Positions 24,537 to 34,032 of a stretch of DNA of 64,000 bases are shown piece after piece. Positions within the stretch are counted from its first letter, which is position 1; every line of letters starts with the position of its first letter. This DNA comes from Lithacetigena sp037446255 [NCBI: Coprothermobacterota bacterium] (GTDB lineage: Bacteria; Coprothermobacterota; HKB111), in NCBI GenBank assembly GCA_037446255.1, contig JBBIIY010000005.1, positions 1 to 64,000 of the forward strand, read 5' to 3'. Both the position numbers and the translations under genes were made by a program. The notes under the pieces are model-generated. The model was not told the DNA's origin and did not search any database. It saw only the letters and a list, made by a program, of their open reading frames with translations.

Positions 24537-24700
24537 GGGGACGGTCACCTAAATTCCTCCTGGGGACTGTCCCCTTTGTTTTTCAAAGACGAGTTTGCTG
24601 CGTCGTCTTGACAGGCTCTTTGCAAATACAGAAGTGAATGTTCAATCGCGAGACTTCTGAAAGAAGTCGTGACAATCTCATCTTTCCTGGTACTTCATTA
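24537..24700. repeat. Cluster of repeat families B and A
   Basis: Two family B units, GGGGACGGTCACC (24537-24549) and GGGGACTGTCCCC (24562-24574), are followed by a family A element whose segment 24647-24677 (CGCGAGACTTCTGAAAGAAG...) is the inverted counterpart of 12015-12045. The open frame across the element is an artefact of the repeat. This fills most of the 400-base gap before the SLH/solute-binding gene. Confidence 0.65.
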
Positions 24701-24745
24701 TCAGTCCTTGAAGAGTGTGTAACAATTCTTTGTTTTACATACATC

Positions 24746-24773
24746 TTGACTTTACCAACTACTATGATAATAT
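24746..24773 (+). promoter_or_regulatory. Candidate promoter for the SLH/solute-binding gene
   Basis: TTGACT at 24746-24751, a 16-base spacer, and TAATAT at 24768-24773, about 105 bases before the start codon. Confidence 0.35.
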
Positions 24774-24877
24774 AAAGCATACATAATAATATCCTCGGGC
24801 AAATATAGCCCTTCTTCGGGGAAAGGTATATTACTTACCCGTCCCAAAACCTAAATATTTCAGGAGGTATGCTGAAA

Positions 24878-27133
24878 ATGAAGAGAATTTTTGCTCTTCT
24901 ATTAATTATTTTATTTTTAGTGCCTCTGGGACAGGTTAAAAATATACCAGAGGTTTATTCACAAATTACCTTTAAAGATGTAAAAGGTCATACATTTGAA
25001 TCGGAAATTCTTCGTTTAGGAAAGCAGGGTTACCTTAAAGGTTATCCTGATGGCACCTTCAAACCCGATGTTTCCATTAGCCGGGCTGAGATAGCAGTTA
25101 TCATTGCAAAAGTGTTTAAATTACCTTTTTCTAACAATAACAACCTTCCTTTTACCGATATTTCACGTACTCATTGGGCATACTCTTCTATTCAGGCTGT
25201 TTACCAGGCAAACTTGATGCTGGGATACCCCAATGGTACTTTCAAACCCGAACACTCCCTTACCCGAGCCGAGTTAGCGGTACTCCTGGGAAAAACTAAA
25301 GGTCTGGATAAAGAGGTTAGCCGGGTCAAAGAAAACATTTACTGGTCTAACGATGAACTGTCAGTTCCCGGTTGGGCAGCAAGCTTTTTAACTCTGGCTT
25401 ACTATCCTGAACACCAGTTCTTAACTTATAGACCGGGCAGAATGGTAGCACCCAATGCCCGCTCTACTAGAGGAGAAGTTGCTTATGGTCTGCACTCCTT
25501 AATTTATCCTCCTACAACTGGTAGCATCTTGAACATAGTAATGAACCAGGAACCGGACACTTTAAGCACCTGGACGGGCTTTACCACAGCTATGAACCAC
25601 TTGCTCGGCGCTATAAATACCCCCGCCCTGGGCAGGGGTGATGGTTGGATTCTTTATCCTGGATACCTCAAAGAGATTCCTACCGTGGAAAATGGTCAGT
25701 GGAAAATAACCGGTAGCGGGCATATGGAGTTAACTTTTACCATAAGGGATAATCTTTTCTGGAGTAACGGTAAAAAAGTGAATATTGAAGACTGGTCTTA
25801 TGCTTTTTCTGTATTTATGGACTCTCAAACTCCTGTCAGGTCCAGGGTTATAGAGGAAAAAATAGATCTGACCAAAGGCTCGGGTGGATATGGCACTCGT
25901 GGTTTTGAAGTGTTAAATCAAACTCAAATAAAATTTTATTTTAAAGAAATAGATTGGAGAGCTAACGCCAGCCCTCCCGGAGTAGGACTTTATTTCAAAG
26001 AACACCTGGAACCAGCGTATCGTAAAATGAAAGACACTGGAATAATTGACCATTTTATAAAAGATGAAAATCTTTCCCGAAAACCAATTGGGATGGGTCC
26101 TTACCGTATTGTCGACTGGAAGCCTGGTGTACATATTATTATGGAAAAAAATCCTTTTTATGCCTGGGGTAATCCACTTACCGACAGGTTGGTTATACGC
26201 TTTATACCTGATACCACAGCCTTATTAGCGCAGGCAATTTCTGGAAAAACCGTGGATATCGCCATAATGGGCTTAACTTTTGACCAGGCTCTGGCTTTAG
26301 AAGCCAGACCCCCTGCACACCTTAAGGTGTTTTTCTCGCCGGGAACTTTTGTAGAGCATATTGCCTTTAACCTGGATAATTCAATTTTATCTGACCTGCG
26401 TGTGAGAAAAGCCTTAGCTTATAGTCTTGACCGTGAAAAGATTATCAGGGATTTCTATGGAAATAGGGTGGAGCTGGCTCATAGCTTTTTTAACACCCGA
26501 CACTGGGCTTACGACGATACTGTGCTTACCAGATACAATTTTGACCCTGAAAAAGCCCGCAATCTCCTGGAAGAAGCCGGGTGGAAGATAGGGTCGGGGG
26601 GAATTCGGGTTAAAGACGGGGTAAGACTTTCGGTGGAACTTAGAACTACATCCGGGAACGCACTCAGAGAAAGAATACAATCTTTTATTCAACAACAGTG
26701 GAAGGATATCGGGGTAGATATGCGCATTCATAACCTGCCTTCTACTACCTTTTTCAGCAGGATTCACTACACCATGAGAGCCTGGCCTTCCATGCTTTTA
26801 TTATCCATGCCTTTTGAACCGTTGTTCATGGGTGAAACTGTGTGGCGAGAAGACTACATTCCTGCAGAAAATAATAATTGGTCAGGTTCTAATATTTACG
26901 GTTATAAAAATGCAGAAGTTACCGATGCCCTGAAAAAAGCAGAAATGGAACTAAGAGAAAAAGAAAGAAAGAGATTGCTTTCTCTGGTCCAGAGAAGGAT
27001 AAGCGATGAGCTTCCTATACTTCCGATAAACTATACTGTGGGTGTTTCTTCCTATAAAACTAACCTGGTAAATTACCGTCCACTCGGATTGGGACCAATT
27101 ACCTGGAATATTCACTACTGGTATTTTAGGTAA
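24878..27133 (+). CDS. S-layer-anchored extracellular solute-binding protein (family 5)
   Basis: 751 residues. A signal peptide (KRIFALLLIILFLVPLGQV) is followed by SLH repeats at about 35-80 (FKDVKGH ... GYPDGTFKPDVSISRAE) and 90-145 (FTDISRTHWAYSSI ... GYPNGTFKPEHSLTRAE), and a weaker third at about 155-205. From 215 on it is an SBP_bac_5 (oligopeptide/nickel-type) binding protein: WTGFTTAMNHLLGAIN, FTIRDNLFWSNGKKVNIEDW, RKPIGMGPYRIVDWKPG, LRVRKALAYSLDREKII. SLH repeats tether proteins to secondary cell-wall polymer. ATG 24878 is chosen because AGGAGG ends one base before the earlier ATG at 24869. No permease or ATPase gene is adjacent. Confidence 0.9.
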   Translation: MKRIFALLLIILFLVPLGQVKNIPEVYSQITFKDVKGHTFESEILRLGKQGYLKGYPDGTFKPDVSISRAEIAVIIAKVFKLPFSNNNNLPFTDISRTHWAYSSIQAVYQANLMLGYPNGTFKPEHSLTRAELAVLLGKTKGLDKEVSRVKENIYWSNDELSVPGWAASFLTLAYYPEHQFLTYRPGRMVAPNARSTRGEVAYGLHSLIYPPTTGSILNIVMNQEPDTLSTWTGFTTAMNHLLGAINTPALGRGDGWILYPGYLKEIPTVENGQWKITGSGHMELTFTIRDNLFWSNGKKVNIEDWSYAFSVFMDSQTPVRSRVIEEKIDLTKGSGGYGTRGFEVLNQTQIKFYFKEIDWRANASPPGVGLYFKEHLEPAYRKMKDTGIIDHFIKDENLSRKPIGMGPYRIVDWKPGVHIIMEKNPFYAWGNPLTDRLVIRFIPDTTALLAQAISGKTVDIAIMGLTFDQALALEARPPAHLKVFFSPGTFVEHIAFNLDNSILSDLRVRKALAYSLDREKIIRDFYGNRVELAHSFFNTRHWAYDDTVLTRYNFDPEKARNLLEEAGWKIGSGGIRVKDGVRLSVELRTTSGNALRERIQSFIQQQWKDIGVDMRIHNLPSTTFFSRIHYTMRAWPSMLLLSMPFEPLFMGETVWREDYIPAENNNWSGSNIYGYKNAEVTDALKKAEMELREKERKRLLSLVQRRISDELPILPINYTVGVSSYKTNLVNYRPLGLGPITWNIHYWYFR

Positions 27134-27499
27134 ATTGAAATAAAAAGGGGTAGTCTTCATCAAGATTTTAGGGGACTGCCCCCACAGCAATCCTTCTCCA
27201 GAATAGGGAGGGCAGGGTGAGGGGAGAATATGGGATCGCTACAGACACTATGAGTGTTCGCAATGACAACCAACCACCCTTGTCTCCATGAGGTTGTTGA
27301 AAACAACCGCTTAAGTCTTATTTTTAATCTTTTATCTTCTCGGGCCTAACCCGAAAACTTTGAATTAAAAGTAGAGTTAGCCCTATTTTTTACCCCGTCT
27401 TCTGAATTATATATAATTATTATTTACATAAACTTTATAATATACTAATTAGGAACATTTACCATCAGGCAGTACATAATATTATAAAAGAGGTATTTT
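27134..27499. repeat. Intergenic region with repeat families B and A
   Basis: Family B half-units AGGGGTAGTCTT (27145-27156) and AGGGGACTGCCCCC (27170-27183) flank an AAGATT-type linker, followed by a family A element with GGGATCGCTACAGACACTAT and GTTCGCAATGACAA (about 27232-27270). The remaining AT-rich part leads to the TTG-started gene at 27500 and presumably contains its promoter. Confidence 0.55.
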
Positions 27500-28663
27500 T
27501 TGAATAAATATGCGATAAAACAGAAAGGGTTAATATTACCTATTCTTATTTCCTTTCTTCTTTGGATAGCACCCTTACCCTATGCCTATGCCCTCACCAC
27601 CCTCGCTGAACCAAGAATAAACATAACTAAAGCAGAAACTTTTGAAAACGACCTATACCTGGCAGGTCAATCCGTTAATATACAGGGCAAAACTAAAGGA
27701 GACTTACTTTCCGCCTCTATTGACTTCACTTTAGACGGTAGTGTGGGGGGAGATTTAAATGCCATTTTTCAAAGAGGCTTCCTGAGTGGAAACATAGGTG
27801 AATCTGCACGAGTAGTAGGAGTATGGATATTTTTCCAGGGGAAAGTCGCTAAAGACTTCCTGATGATGGGAAGCGAGGTTCACCTCCAACCAGAAGCATT
27901 GATTGGAAGGGATATTTTGATCGTAGGCAACAGGGTAATACAAGAAGGAACTATAGGAAGAAACTCAAGAATTTGGGGAAAGGAAGTCTTTCTTAAAGGC
28001 AAAATTACCGGAGATGTAGAAATCACTGCTGAAAAAATAAACCTTTCTCCAGAAGTGGTAATTGAAGGTAACCTGGTCTGGAATTCTTCTAACCCGGCGG
28101 AAATTAGCCCTGAATGCATTATAAAAGGTGAAATAAAGGGAAAGATTATCTACATACCCCCATTGGAATTACCCTGGAAAGGCAACTTCTCTATATCATT
28201 TCTCCTGAACTTTTTTGCGCTTTTCATCTCGGGAATAGTCCTGCATGTAATTTTTCCAGAAAGATTCACGGTGATTAGAAGTAAAGCTATATCCTATCCA
28301 TTTCAAAGTCTGGGAGTGGGTATAGCAGCCTTACTGCTTTTCCCGCTAATTATTGCTGTTTTATTTGTTTCTGTAGTAGGTGTCCCTTTGGGAATTATGT
28401 CACTATTTTTTTTAATTTCTACTATATATTTAGGTAGAATTTACGCAGGTTTTTATTTAGGCGAAAAAATTAATTCTCTTTTACTCAAGAAAAGCCTGCA
28501 CCCTTTTATATCACTTTTTATGGGATTATTAATTATTCTAATTTTAGCTCAACTTCCCAATTGGGGATGGATTGCCACTATTCTATCTACCATTATGGGT
28601 ATGGGAGCTTTGGTGATGGCTTTTATTCAGGGTTTTCTGAAAAGAAAAGTAGGTAATAAATAA
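27500..28663 (+). CDS. Exported bactofilin-like beta-helix protein with C-terminal membrane domain
   Basis: 387 residues. Signal sequence LILPILISFLLWIAPLPYAYA, then a repetitive beta-helix-like region (about 35-205) with short turns such as LYLAGQSVNIQGKTKGDL, GSVGGDLN, QEGTIGRNSRIWG and KGKITGDVEI, like bactofilin polymer-forming domains but extracytoplasmic. Four or so hydrophobic helices follow (FLLNFFALFISGIVLHVIF onward). Start is TTG 27500, with AAGAGG seven bases upstream. A shorter protein of the same architecture is encoded at 49041-50024 next to an ECF sigma factor. A cell-envelope role is inferred; function is not established. Confidence 0.7.
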   Translation: MNKYAIKQKGLILPILISFLLWIAPLPYAYALTTLAEPRINITKAETFENDLYLAGQSVNIQGKTKGDLLSASIDFTLDGSVGGDLNAIFQRGFLSGNIGESARVVGVWIFFQGKVAKDFLMMGSEVHLQPEALIGRDILIVGNRVIQEGTIGRNSRIWGKEVFLKGKITGDVEITAEKINLSPEVVIEGNLVWNSSNPAEISPECIIKGEIKGKIIYIPPLELPWKGNFSISFLLNFFALFISGIVLHVIFPERFTVIRSKAISYPFQSLGVGIAALLLFPLIIAVLFVSVVGVPLGIMSLFFLISTIYLGRIYAGFYLGEKINSLLLKKSLHPFISLFMGLLIILILAQLPNWGWIATILSTIMGMGALVMAFIQGFLKRKVGNK

Positions 28664-28675
28664 TATAAATAACAC

Positions 28676-29521
28676 ATGAAAGATAAACTTGATGAATTTT
28701 TACTTTATCTCTCTCTGGAAAAGGGGTACTCCAGGCAAACTATCACTGCTTATAAGTCTGACCTGAAATTTTATTTTCAGAACTTTGACAATTTGGATGA
28801 AAATTCTTGCGAGGCTTATTTAAAGCTTCTATACAGCAAAGGGTTAAAAGGAAGCAGTATTGAAAGAAAAATTTGCAGTCTCAAAGCTTTGCTTAAATAT
28901 CTATACCTCAGGAGTTATATCACCAAAACCAATTGGTCCGGCTTAAAGTCCATCAAGCGAGAAAAAAAACTGCCCAATCCTCTTAGGCCTTCGGAAATTG
29001 AAAAGATATTCTCTTTAGCCAACCCCAAAGAAACTCTTATTCTCGAAACTCTTTTCGCTACTGGCATCAGGGTCTCAGAATTAGTGGGGTTAAAAGTGAA
29101 AGATGTGGATTTGAAGGAAGGTTTTTTAAAAATCAAAGGCAAGGGGAATATAGAAAGGATAGTTCCCATGACTCTTTCTCTTATGGGTATGCTGGAAAAA
29201 CATATATTGGAAAGGAAGGTTCAACGAGATGATTTCGTGTTTTATGATACTCATCCCCAGGTTCATCTAACCCGACAGGCAGTTTTTCTGATGATAAGGA
29301 AACTCGCTGAGTTGGGAAGTTTAACCAGAAAACTGGGTCCTCATATGTTCAGGCATACTTTTGCTACCCGCCTGCTCCGTGGTGGAGCAGACTTGAGAGT
29401 AGTTCAAGAAATACTGGGGCATAAAAATATTACTACCACGCAAATATACACCCAGGTTGAAGATGATGCCCTAAAACAGGCTTATCAACAGAGCCATCCT
29501 TTAAGTAAGAAGAATAAATAA
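28676..29521 (+). CDS. xerD: Site-specific tyrosine recombinase XerD/XerC-like
   Basis: 281 residues. N-terminal SAM-like core-binding domain (YLSLEKGYSRQTITAYKSDL) followed by the catalytic domain with the complete tetrad: R132 in TGIRVSEL, a lysine in KGKGNIERIVP, H223 and R226 in HMFRHTFATRLL, H249 in GHKNITTTQIY and nucleophile Y258. Length and placement directly before deoB, as in Bacillus and Clostridia, indicate the housekeeping recombinase that resolves chromosome dimers at dif, not a phage integrase. It abuts deoB by two bases. Confidence 0.92.
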   Translation: MKDKLDEFLLYLSLEKGYSRQTITAYKSDLKFYFQNFDNLDENSCEAYLKLLYSKGLKGSSIERKICSLKALLKYLYLRSYITKTNWSGLKSIKREKKLPNPLRPSEIEKIFSLANPKETLILETLFATGIRVSELVGLKVKDVDLKEGFLKIKGKGNIERIVPMTLSLMGMLEKHILERKVQRDDFVFYDTHPQVHLTRQAVFLMIRKLAELGSLTRKLGPHMFRHTFATRLLRGGADLRVVQEILGHKNITTTQIYTQVEDDALKQAYQQSHPLSKKNK

Positions 29522-29523
29522 AT

Positions 29524-30696
29524 ATGAGTAAAAGGGTAATATTGATTATACTTGATGGTCTCGGTGTGGGAGCAATGGAAGATGCTTACCTTTATGGAGA
29601 TGAAAATACCAACACCCTTAAAAATGTTCTGAATGAAACCGGTGTAGAAATACCTAATCTAATTTCCCTCGGATTACTAAAAACTATAAATAAACTGAAT
29701 GAACCAGTAAACTCCTCGGCTGCTTATGGAAACATGAAAATTTCATCTCCGGGTAAAGATACCACTACCGGTCATTTTGAGTTGATGGGGATTATCAGAG
29801 AAAAACCCTCACCTACTTTCCCCGAGGGTTTTCCTGCGGGTTTGATAAAGGAGTTTGAAAAAAGAATAGGCAGAAAAACGATTGGCAATAAACCTGCCTC
29901 CGGTACGAAAATAATAAATGAGTTAGGGAATATACACATGAAGACCGGCTATCCCATTGTTTATACTTCAGCCGATAGTGTTTTTCAGATTGCAGCTCAC
30001 CAGGAAATTATTACTTTAAAGGAACTTTACCGTATTTGCGAAATTGCCAGGCAGTTGCTCCAGGGTGATTGGGAAGTGGAAAGAGTTATTGCCCGACCCT
30101 TTATAGGTGAGAGCCCAAATTTTATCCGTACTCCCTTCCGCAAGGACTTTAACCTGCCAGCACCAGAAAAAACAGCTCTTGACTTCCTATCAGAGCATAA
30201 TATTCCCGTATGGGTAATCGGTAAAATCGGAGATATATTTTCCATGAAAGGAATAAGCCGGGAAGTTCGTACCAAAAACAATCAGGATGGGATGAAAAAA
30301 ATAACCTTAAGCCTGAGTAAATTGGAAAGAGGATTAATTTTTACCAATCTAAACGATTTTGATACTCTTTTTGGACATAGAAGAAACCCCGGGAAATTTT
30401 CCGAATCGCTTAAAGAGTTTGATGATTTTCTTCCCGTTCTTCTTGATAAATTAAAAAAGGAAGATTTACTCATAATAACTGCTGACCATGGCTGCGACCC
30501 CACCTATACCAGACACACCGACCACACCAGAGAGAAAGTTCCCCTGTTGGTTTATTCCCTAATGATGAAAAAGAAAATGTATCTGGGAGAAAGAGAAAGT
30601 CTATCCGATGTAGGACAAACTATACTTGACTATTTCCAAATTTTGGATAATTCAGTTGCAGGAAAGAGCTTTCTCCCCGAACTCAGTATAGGGTAA
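29524..30696 (+). CDS. deoB: Phosphopentomutase
   Basis: 390 residues of the alkaline phosphatase-like superfamily. LIILDGLGVGAMEDA supplies first metal ligands, GKDTTTGHFELMG contains the phosphorylated threonine, HRRNPG and TADHGCDPTYTRHTDHTRE hold the remaining ligands. The enzyme interconverts ribose or deoxyribose 1- and 5-phosphates in nucleoside salvage. It is coupled to xerD upstream, a familiar Gram-positive arrangement. Confidence 0.95.
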   Translation: MSKRVILIILDGLGVGAMEDAYLYGDENTNTLKNVLNETGVEIPNLISLGLLKTINKLNEPVNSSAAYGNMKISSPGKDTTTGHFELMGIIREKPSPTFPEGFPAGLIKEFEKRIGRKTIGNKPASGTKIINELGNIHMKTGYPIVYTSADSVFQIAAHQEIITLKELYRICEIARQLLQGDWEVERVIARPFIGESPNFIRTPFRKDFNLPAPEKTALDFLSEHNIPVWVIGKIGDIFSMKGISREVRTKNNQDGMKKITLSLSKLERGLIFTNLNDFDTLFGHRRNPGKFSESLKEFDDFLPVLLDKLKKEDLLIITADHGCDPTYTRHTDHTREKVPLLVYSLMMKKKMYLGERESLSDVGQTILDYFQILDNSVAGKSFLPELSIG

Positions 30697-30708
30697 AGTG
30701 AAGATAGT

Positions 30709-31677
30709 ATGAATTACCAACCGCTATACCTGGAAATGATTAAAACCGGAGAAATTGATGAAAGAATTAATAAACTTTTTAATATTCTCCAGGATTGTGT
30801 TTTATGCCCACGAAAATGCCGCATCAACCGTATTAAAGGCGAAAAAGGTTACTGCCAGGCTGGTCGCGAACTGGAGGTTTCCAGCTATGGGCCTCACTTT
30901 GGTGAAGAAGAACCATTGGTGGGTTCACAGTCCCTGGTAGTTTCCTACCTGGGAAGGGTTAAACCAGCTGGTGGTTCTGGTACCATTTTTCTAACTCACT
31001 GCAGTCTTCGCTGTAACTACTGTCAAAACTATACCATTAGCCACTTGGGTGAAGGCAAAACCGTCTCTCCAGAAAAATTTGCTCGAATAATGCTTGAATT
31101 GCAAAATGCCGGGTGCCGTAATATTAATCTGGTTACTCCGACACATTATACTCCTCAACTGGTTAAATCGCTGAAAATAGCCGGGAAAATGGGTCTTCTC
31201 CTTCCAATTGTGTACAACTGCGGAGGTTACGAAGAGGTAAACACCATCAAGTTGCTTAAGGGTTTGATTGATATTTACATGCCTGATATTAAGTATAGTT
31301 CACAGGAATCAGCACAAAAATATTCTGATGCCCCTGATTACTTTGAAAGGTGCAAGGAAGCAGTTAAAGAGATGCACAGACAGGTGGGAGACTTGCAACT
31401 TAACGATAAAGGAGTCGCTTTTCAGGGACTTTTAATCAGGCACCTCGTTCTACCAAATGACCTGGCAGGTAGTTTTGATATTCTTAAATTCATTGCCAGT
31501 GAAATATCTATTAATACATATATAAATATTATGGACCAGTATCGGCCAATGTTTAGAGCCAGCCAGTACCCGGAAATCAATCGTATACCCAGCAGACAGG
31601 AGATAGGTTCAGTTATGGAGATAGCTAAAAATCTGGGATTAACTCGTTTCAGAAGAGATTATTTCTCCAATACCTGA
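30709..31677 (+). CDS. Radical-SAM protein, PflA/PflX-like (COG1313)
   Basis: 322 residues. An N-terminal cysteine region CVLCPRKCRINR ... GYC precedes the [4Fe-4S] motif CSLRCNYC (C98, C102, C105). LVTPTHYTPQLVKSLK and IVYNCGGYEEV are conserved in the PflX/COG1313 group, related to glycyl-radical-enzyme activases. No glycyl-radical enzyme is present in the window, so the target is unknown. It begins 12 bases after deoB and is probably read from the same transcript. Confidence 0.82.
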   Translation: MNYQPLYLEMIKTGEIDERINKLFNILQDCVLCPRKCRINRIKGEKGYCQAGRELEVSSYGPHFGEEEPLVGSQSLVVSYLGRVKPAGGSGTIFLTHCSLRCNYCQNYTISHLGEGKTVSPEKFARIMLELQNAGCRNINLVTPTHYTPQLVKSLKIAGKMGLLLPIVYNCGGYEEVNTIKLLKGLIDIYMPDIKYSSQESAQKYSDAPDYFERCKEAVKEMHRQVGDLQLNDKGVAFQGLLIRHLVLPNDLAGSFDILKFIASEISINTYINIMDQYRPMFRASQYPEINRIPSRQEIGSVMEIAKNLGLTRFRRDYFSNT

Positions 31678-31758
31678 TTCCCACCTACCTGAAACCAATA
31701 AACTATTATTTTAATAACCCGTATCGGGCAAAAAACTGGTATATTTATTGATAACAAT

Positions 31759-32742
31759 ATGATTAATGGTCTGCAAGCAATAAAACTTATCCGCGAGAAA
31801 AAGATTAAATTCCCCCTGCTACTGTGGGGACCAGAAGTATATTTAAGAGACCGTATTAAAAGAGAGCTGATTAACTCTTATTTAGAAAAAAGATTAATTG
31901 CTTTTAACTTTCAGGAAGTAAAAAACGGCGACCTCAAAATAAATGAGATAGTCAATGCCCTGTTGGAACCACCTCTACTTTCCCCGGGGAGGATATTTTT
32001 TATACACCTTTCTTCCTACTCAAAAAGCGAATTAACCCAACTGGCTTTCAGTTTAGAAAAAATAGAGTTGTTTAATACTTATTTTGTAGGTTATTCCCCC
32101 GAATCGCTTCCCCAGGAGTTTACCAAGGTTATAAACAGTAAGGGAGGCACAATAATCAATCTAATTAAACCTGCAGCTAAAACTGTTCTTGACTTCATCA
32201 AGGATCTATTTACCCGTGCCGGAATGAGCGTAGAAGACAGAGTAGTGGAAACACTGGTAAGTGATAAGAGGGACTTGCAAACCCTCAGAATGGAGGTAGA
32301 AAAACTAATTTTATATGCTTCAGATAAAAAAACAGTACTGATGGAAGACTTGTTGCAGGTTTATTCCTCACCCGAAGGAGATAATATTTTCTCCCTTATT
32401 GACGGACTTTTTGAAGGTAAAACAGGTAAAAGCCTGAAAACTTTAACTTATCTTACCAGCATTGGGGAGTCACCTTCTGCCATCTTATCGGTAATGGCTT
32501 CTCAGATAAGAGGAGCTTTCAAAACCCTTTATTTAAATGAAAAAGAAACCGGACTTCATCCTTATGTGTATAGAAAACTAAGAACTTATGCCAAAAGAAT
32601 GCATCCCCGTCACCTGGAACTTGCTCTGTTAATACTGGCTGATACCGACGAAAAAATTAAAAGTGGCAAGGGTGACAGTAACTTCCTGATAAATCAAGCC
32701 GTAATAAAGGTAGGTCAATTATGGAAAACAAGGTTAAATTAA
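31759..32742 (+). CDS. holA: DNA polymerase III delta subunit
   Basis: 327 residues of the HolA family: LLWGPEVYLRDRIKRELIN near the N-terminus (AAA+-like domain I), the middle TLVSDKRDLQTLRMEVEKLILYA, and the C-terminal domain with IFSLIDGLFEGKTGKSLKTL. Delta opens the beta sliding clamp within the clamp loader. AAA+ Walker motifs are absent, as normal for delta. Its end overlaps the M16 peptidase gene by 22 bases. Confidence 0.9.
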   Translation: MINGLQAIKLIREKKIKFPLLLWGPEVYLRDRIKRELINSYLEKRLIAFNFQEVKNGDLKINEIVNALLEPPLLSPGRIFFIHLSSYSKSELTQLAFSLEKIELFNTYFVGYSPESLPQEFTKVINSKGGTIINLIKPAAKTVLDFIKDLFTRAGMSVEDRVVETLVSDKRDLQTLRMEVEKLILYASDKKTVLMEDLLQVYSSPEGDNIFSLIDGLFEGKTGKSLKTLTYLTSIGESPSAILSVMASQIRGAFKTLYLNEKETGLHPYVYRKLRTYAKRMHPRHLELALLILADTDEKIKSGKGDSNFLINQAVIKVGQLWKTRLN

Positions 32743-33956
32743 TAAAGCTGGACAATGGTTTAACTCTCATCAGCGACCACCGCCCCTGGTACACTTCTGC
32801 CAGTGTAGTAGCATATGTGGGAGTGGGAGTAAAGCACGAACATGAAACCAGGGTAGGCATTTCTCATCTGCTGGAACATGTAATTTTTAAGGGTACCAAG
32901 AATTATCCTACTTTTAAGGATATTACCGGTAAAATTGAGGGGATTGGAGGAAGATTGGACGCTTTTACCTCGTATGATTATAGTGCTTATTATGCCAAGG
33001 TTCCCCGCAGTCAGGCAGAAGTTGCCTTACATATGATACTTGACCTGGTCTATAACCCTCTATTACTGTCAGAAGATATAGATAGAGAAAAAGCTGTAAT
33101 ATATAATGAACTAAGACTTCGCTACGATGACCCTGAAGAGTATTCGGATTTAATGTTAACTCAGAATTTATGGGTTAAAGGGCCTTTATCTAGAGAAATA
33201 GGCGGTACACCGGAAACAGTTGCTTCTATAACTCAGCAGAATATTATTGAACTTCACCAACATTTTTACCGCAACCCTAATATCACTATTGTAGCTTCAG
33301 GTGCCTTTGAAGAGAATAACCTCATAAACATTCTTGATAAAATTCCTACACAGCATTTTGATTACCCCTCCAAGGATATGGACTCAGCATATCAGGTACC
33401 CCAGAGGAAGAGCATAACCCGTGATACTTCAGAATCTTACCTCAGGTTAGGATATCCGCTTTTTAACCGATTTTCTCCTCTCAAAACCTCGGTAGCGGTT
33501 TTTAATGTACTATTAGGGGTAGGCGGCAGTAGCCGTCTTTTTGAAGAGGTAAGAGAAAAAAGGTCCCTTACTTATGATATCGGGTCTTCACTGCTACTTC
33601 TCAAAGAAGCAGGAGAGTTATCTATCGCTTTGAGCACCCATCCTGATAAGATGGATGAGGCTTTAGGAGTGATTCTTAAGGAAGTTGAAAACCTGAGGGA
33701 AGGCAGGGTCATTGAAAAGGAAGTAGCAAGAAGCAAGGCTTATATAAAAGGGAGCTTTCTTCTGAGTTTGGAAGATTCCCTGAGAAGAGCTTTTTTCTGG
33801 GGAGAAGGTTATTTACTTGATGGGGTTATTAAAGATATTGAAAATGAGATCAGAAACTATGAATCGGTGGATTTTTACTCGGAAGTAAATCAACTGAAAC
33901 CTTACTTTGCGCCTGATAGGTGTTGTATCGTTTCTGTTGTCCCCAGAAATAGTTAG
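32721..33956 (+). CDS. M16 family zinc peptidase
   Basis: 411 residues, insulinase/processing-peptidase family. The inverted zinc motif HLLEH is at 49-53 (H49, E52, H53), with a distal glutamate in VIYNELRLRYDD. The second half contains the non-catalytic M16_C domain with EVREKRSLTYDIGSSL. This size corresponds to one beta-type subunit. In Gram-positives such proteins (YmxG/MlpA-like) process or degrade peptides. It ends 76 bases before the SCIFF gene, raising but not proving a maturation role for that peptide. Confidence 0.9.
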   Translation: MENKVKLIKLDNGLTLISDHRPWYTSASVVAYVGVGVKHEHETRVGISHLLEHVIFKGTKNYPTFKDITGKIEGIGGRLDAFTSYDYSAYYAKVPRSQAEVALHMILDLVYNPLLLSEDIDREKAVIYNELRLRYDDPEEYSDLMLTQNLWVKGPLSREIGGTPETVASITQQNIIELHQHFYRNPNITIVASGAFEENNLINILDKIPTQHFDYPSKDMDSAYQVPQRKSITRDTSESYLRLGYPLFNRFSPLKTSVAVFNVLLGVGGSSRLFEEVREKRSLTYDIGSSLLLLKEAGELSIALSTHPDKMDEALGVILKEVENLREGRVIEKEVARSKAYIKGSFLLSLEDSLRRAFFWGEGYLLDGVIKDIENEIRNYESVDFYSEVNQLKPYFAPDRCCIVSVVPRNS

Positions 33957-33973
33957 TTCAATCTCTTTCACTA

Positions 33974-34003
33974 TTGAATAACTAAAATACGATAAAATAT
34001 TAT
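33974..34003 (+). promoter_or_regulatory. Candidate promoter of the SCIFF operon
   Basis: TTGAAT at 33974-33979 and TATTAT at 33998-34003 with an 18-base spacer, 29 bases before the SCIFF ATG. It would separate SCIFF transcription from the M16 gene. Confidence 0.4.
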
Positions 34004-34032
34004 ATTCATAACAAATATATGGGAGAATTAAA

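Noticed and set aside
24236-24574. Family B repeats as intrinsic terminators
   Set aside because: Some copies are followed by CTTTGTTTTTT, but others lack T-tracts and several are not at gene ends.
24583-24780. Minus-strand open frame of 65 codons
   Set aside because: Falls within a family A repeat and covers the SLH gene promoter; no family resemblance.
28676-29521. Xer-like gene as a phage or island integrase
   Set aside because: Length, complete XerD pattern and xerD-deoB order indicate a housekeeping gene; no att-like repeats or phage genes.
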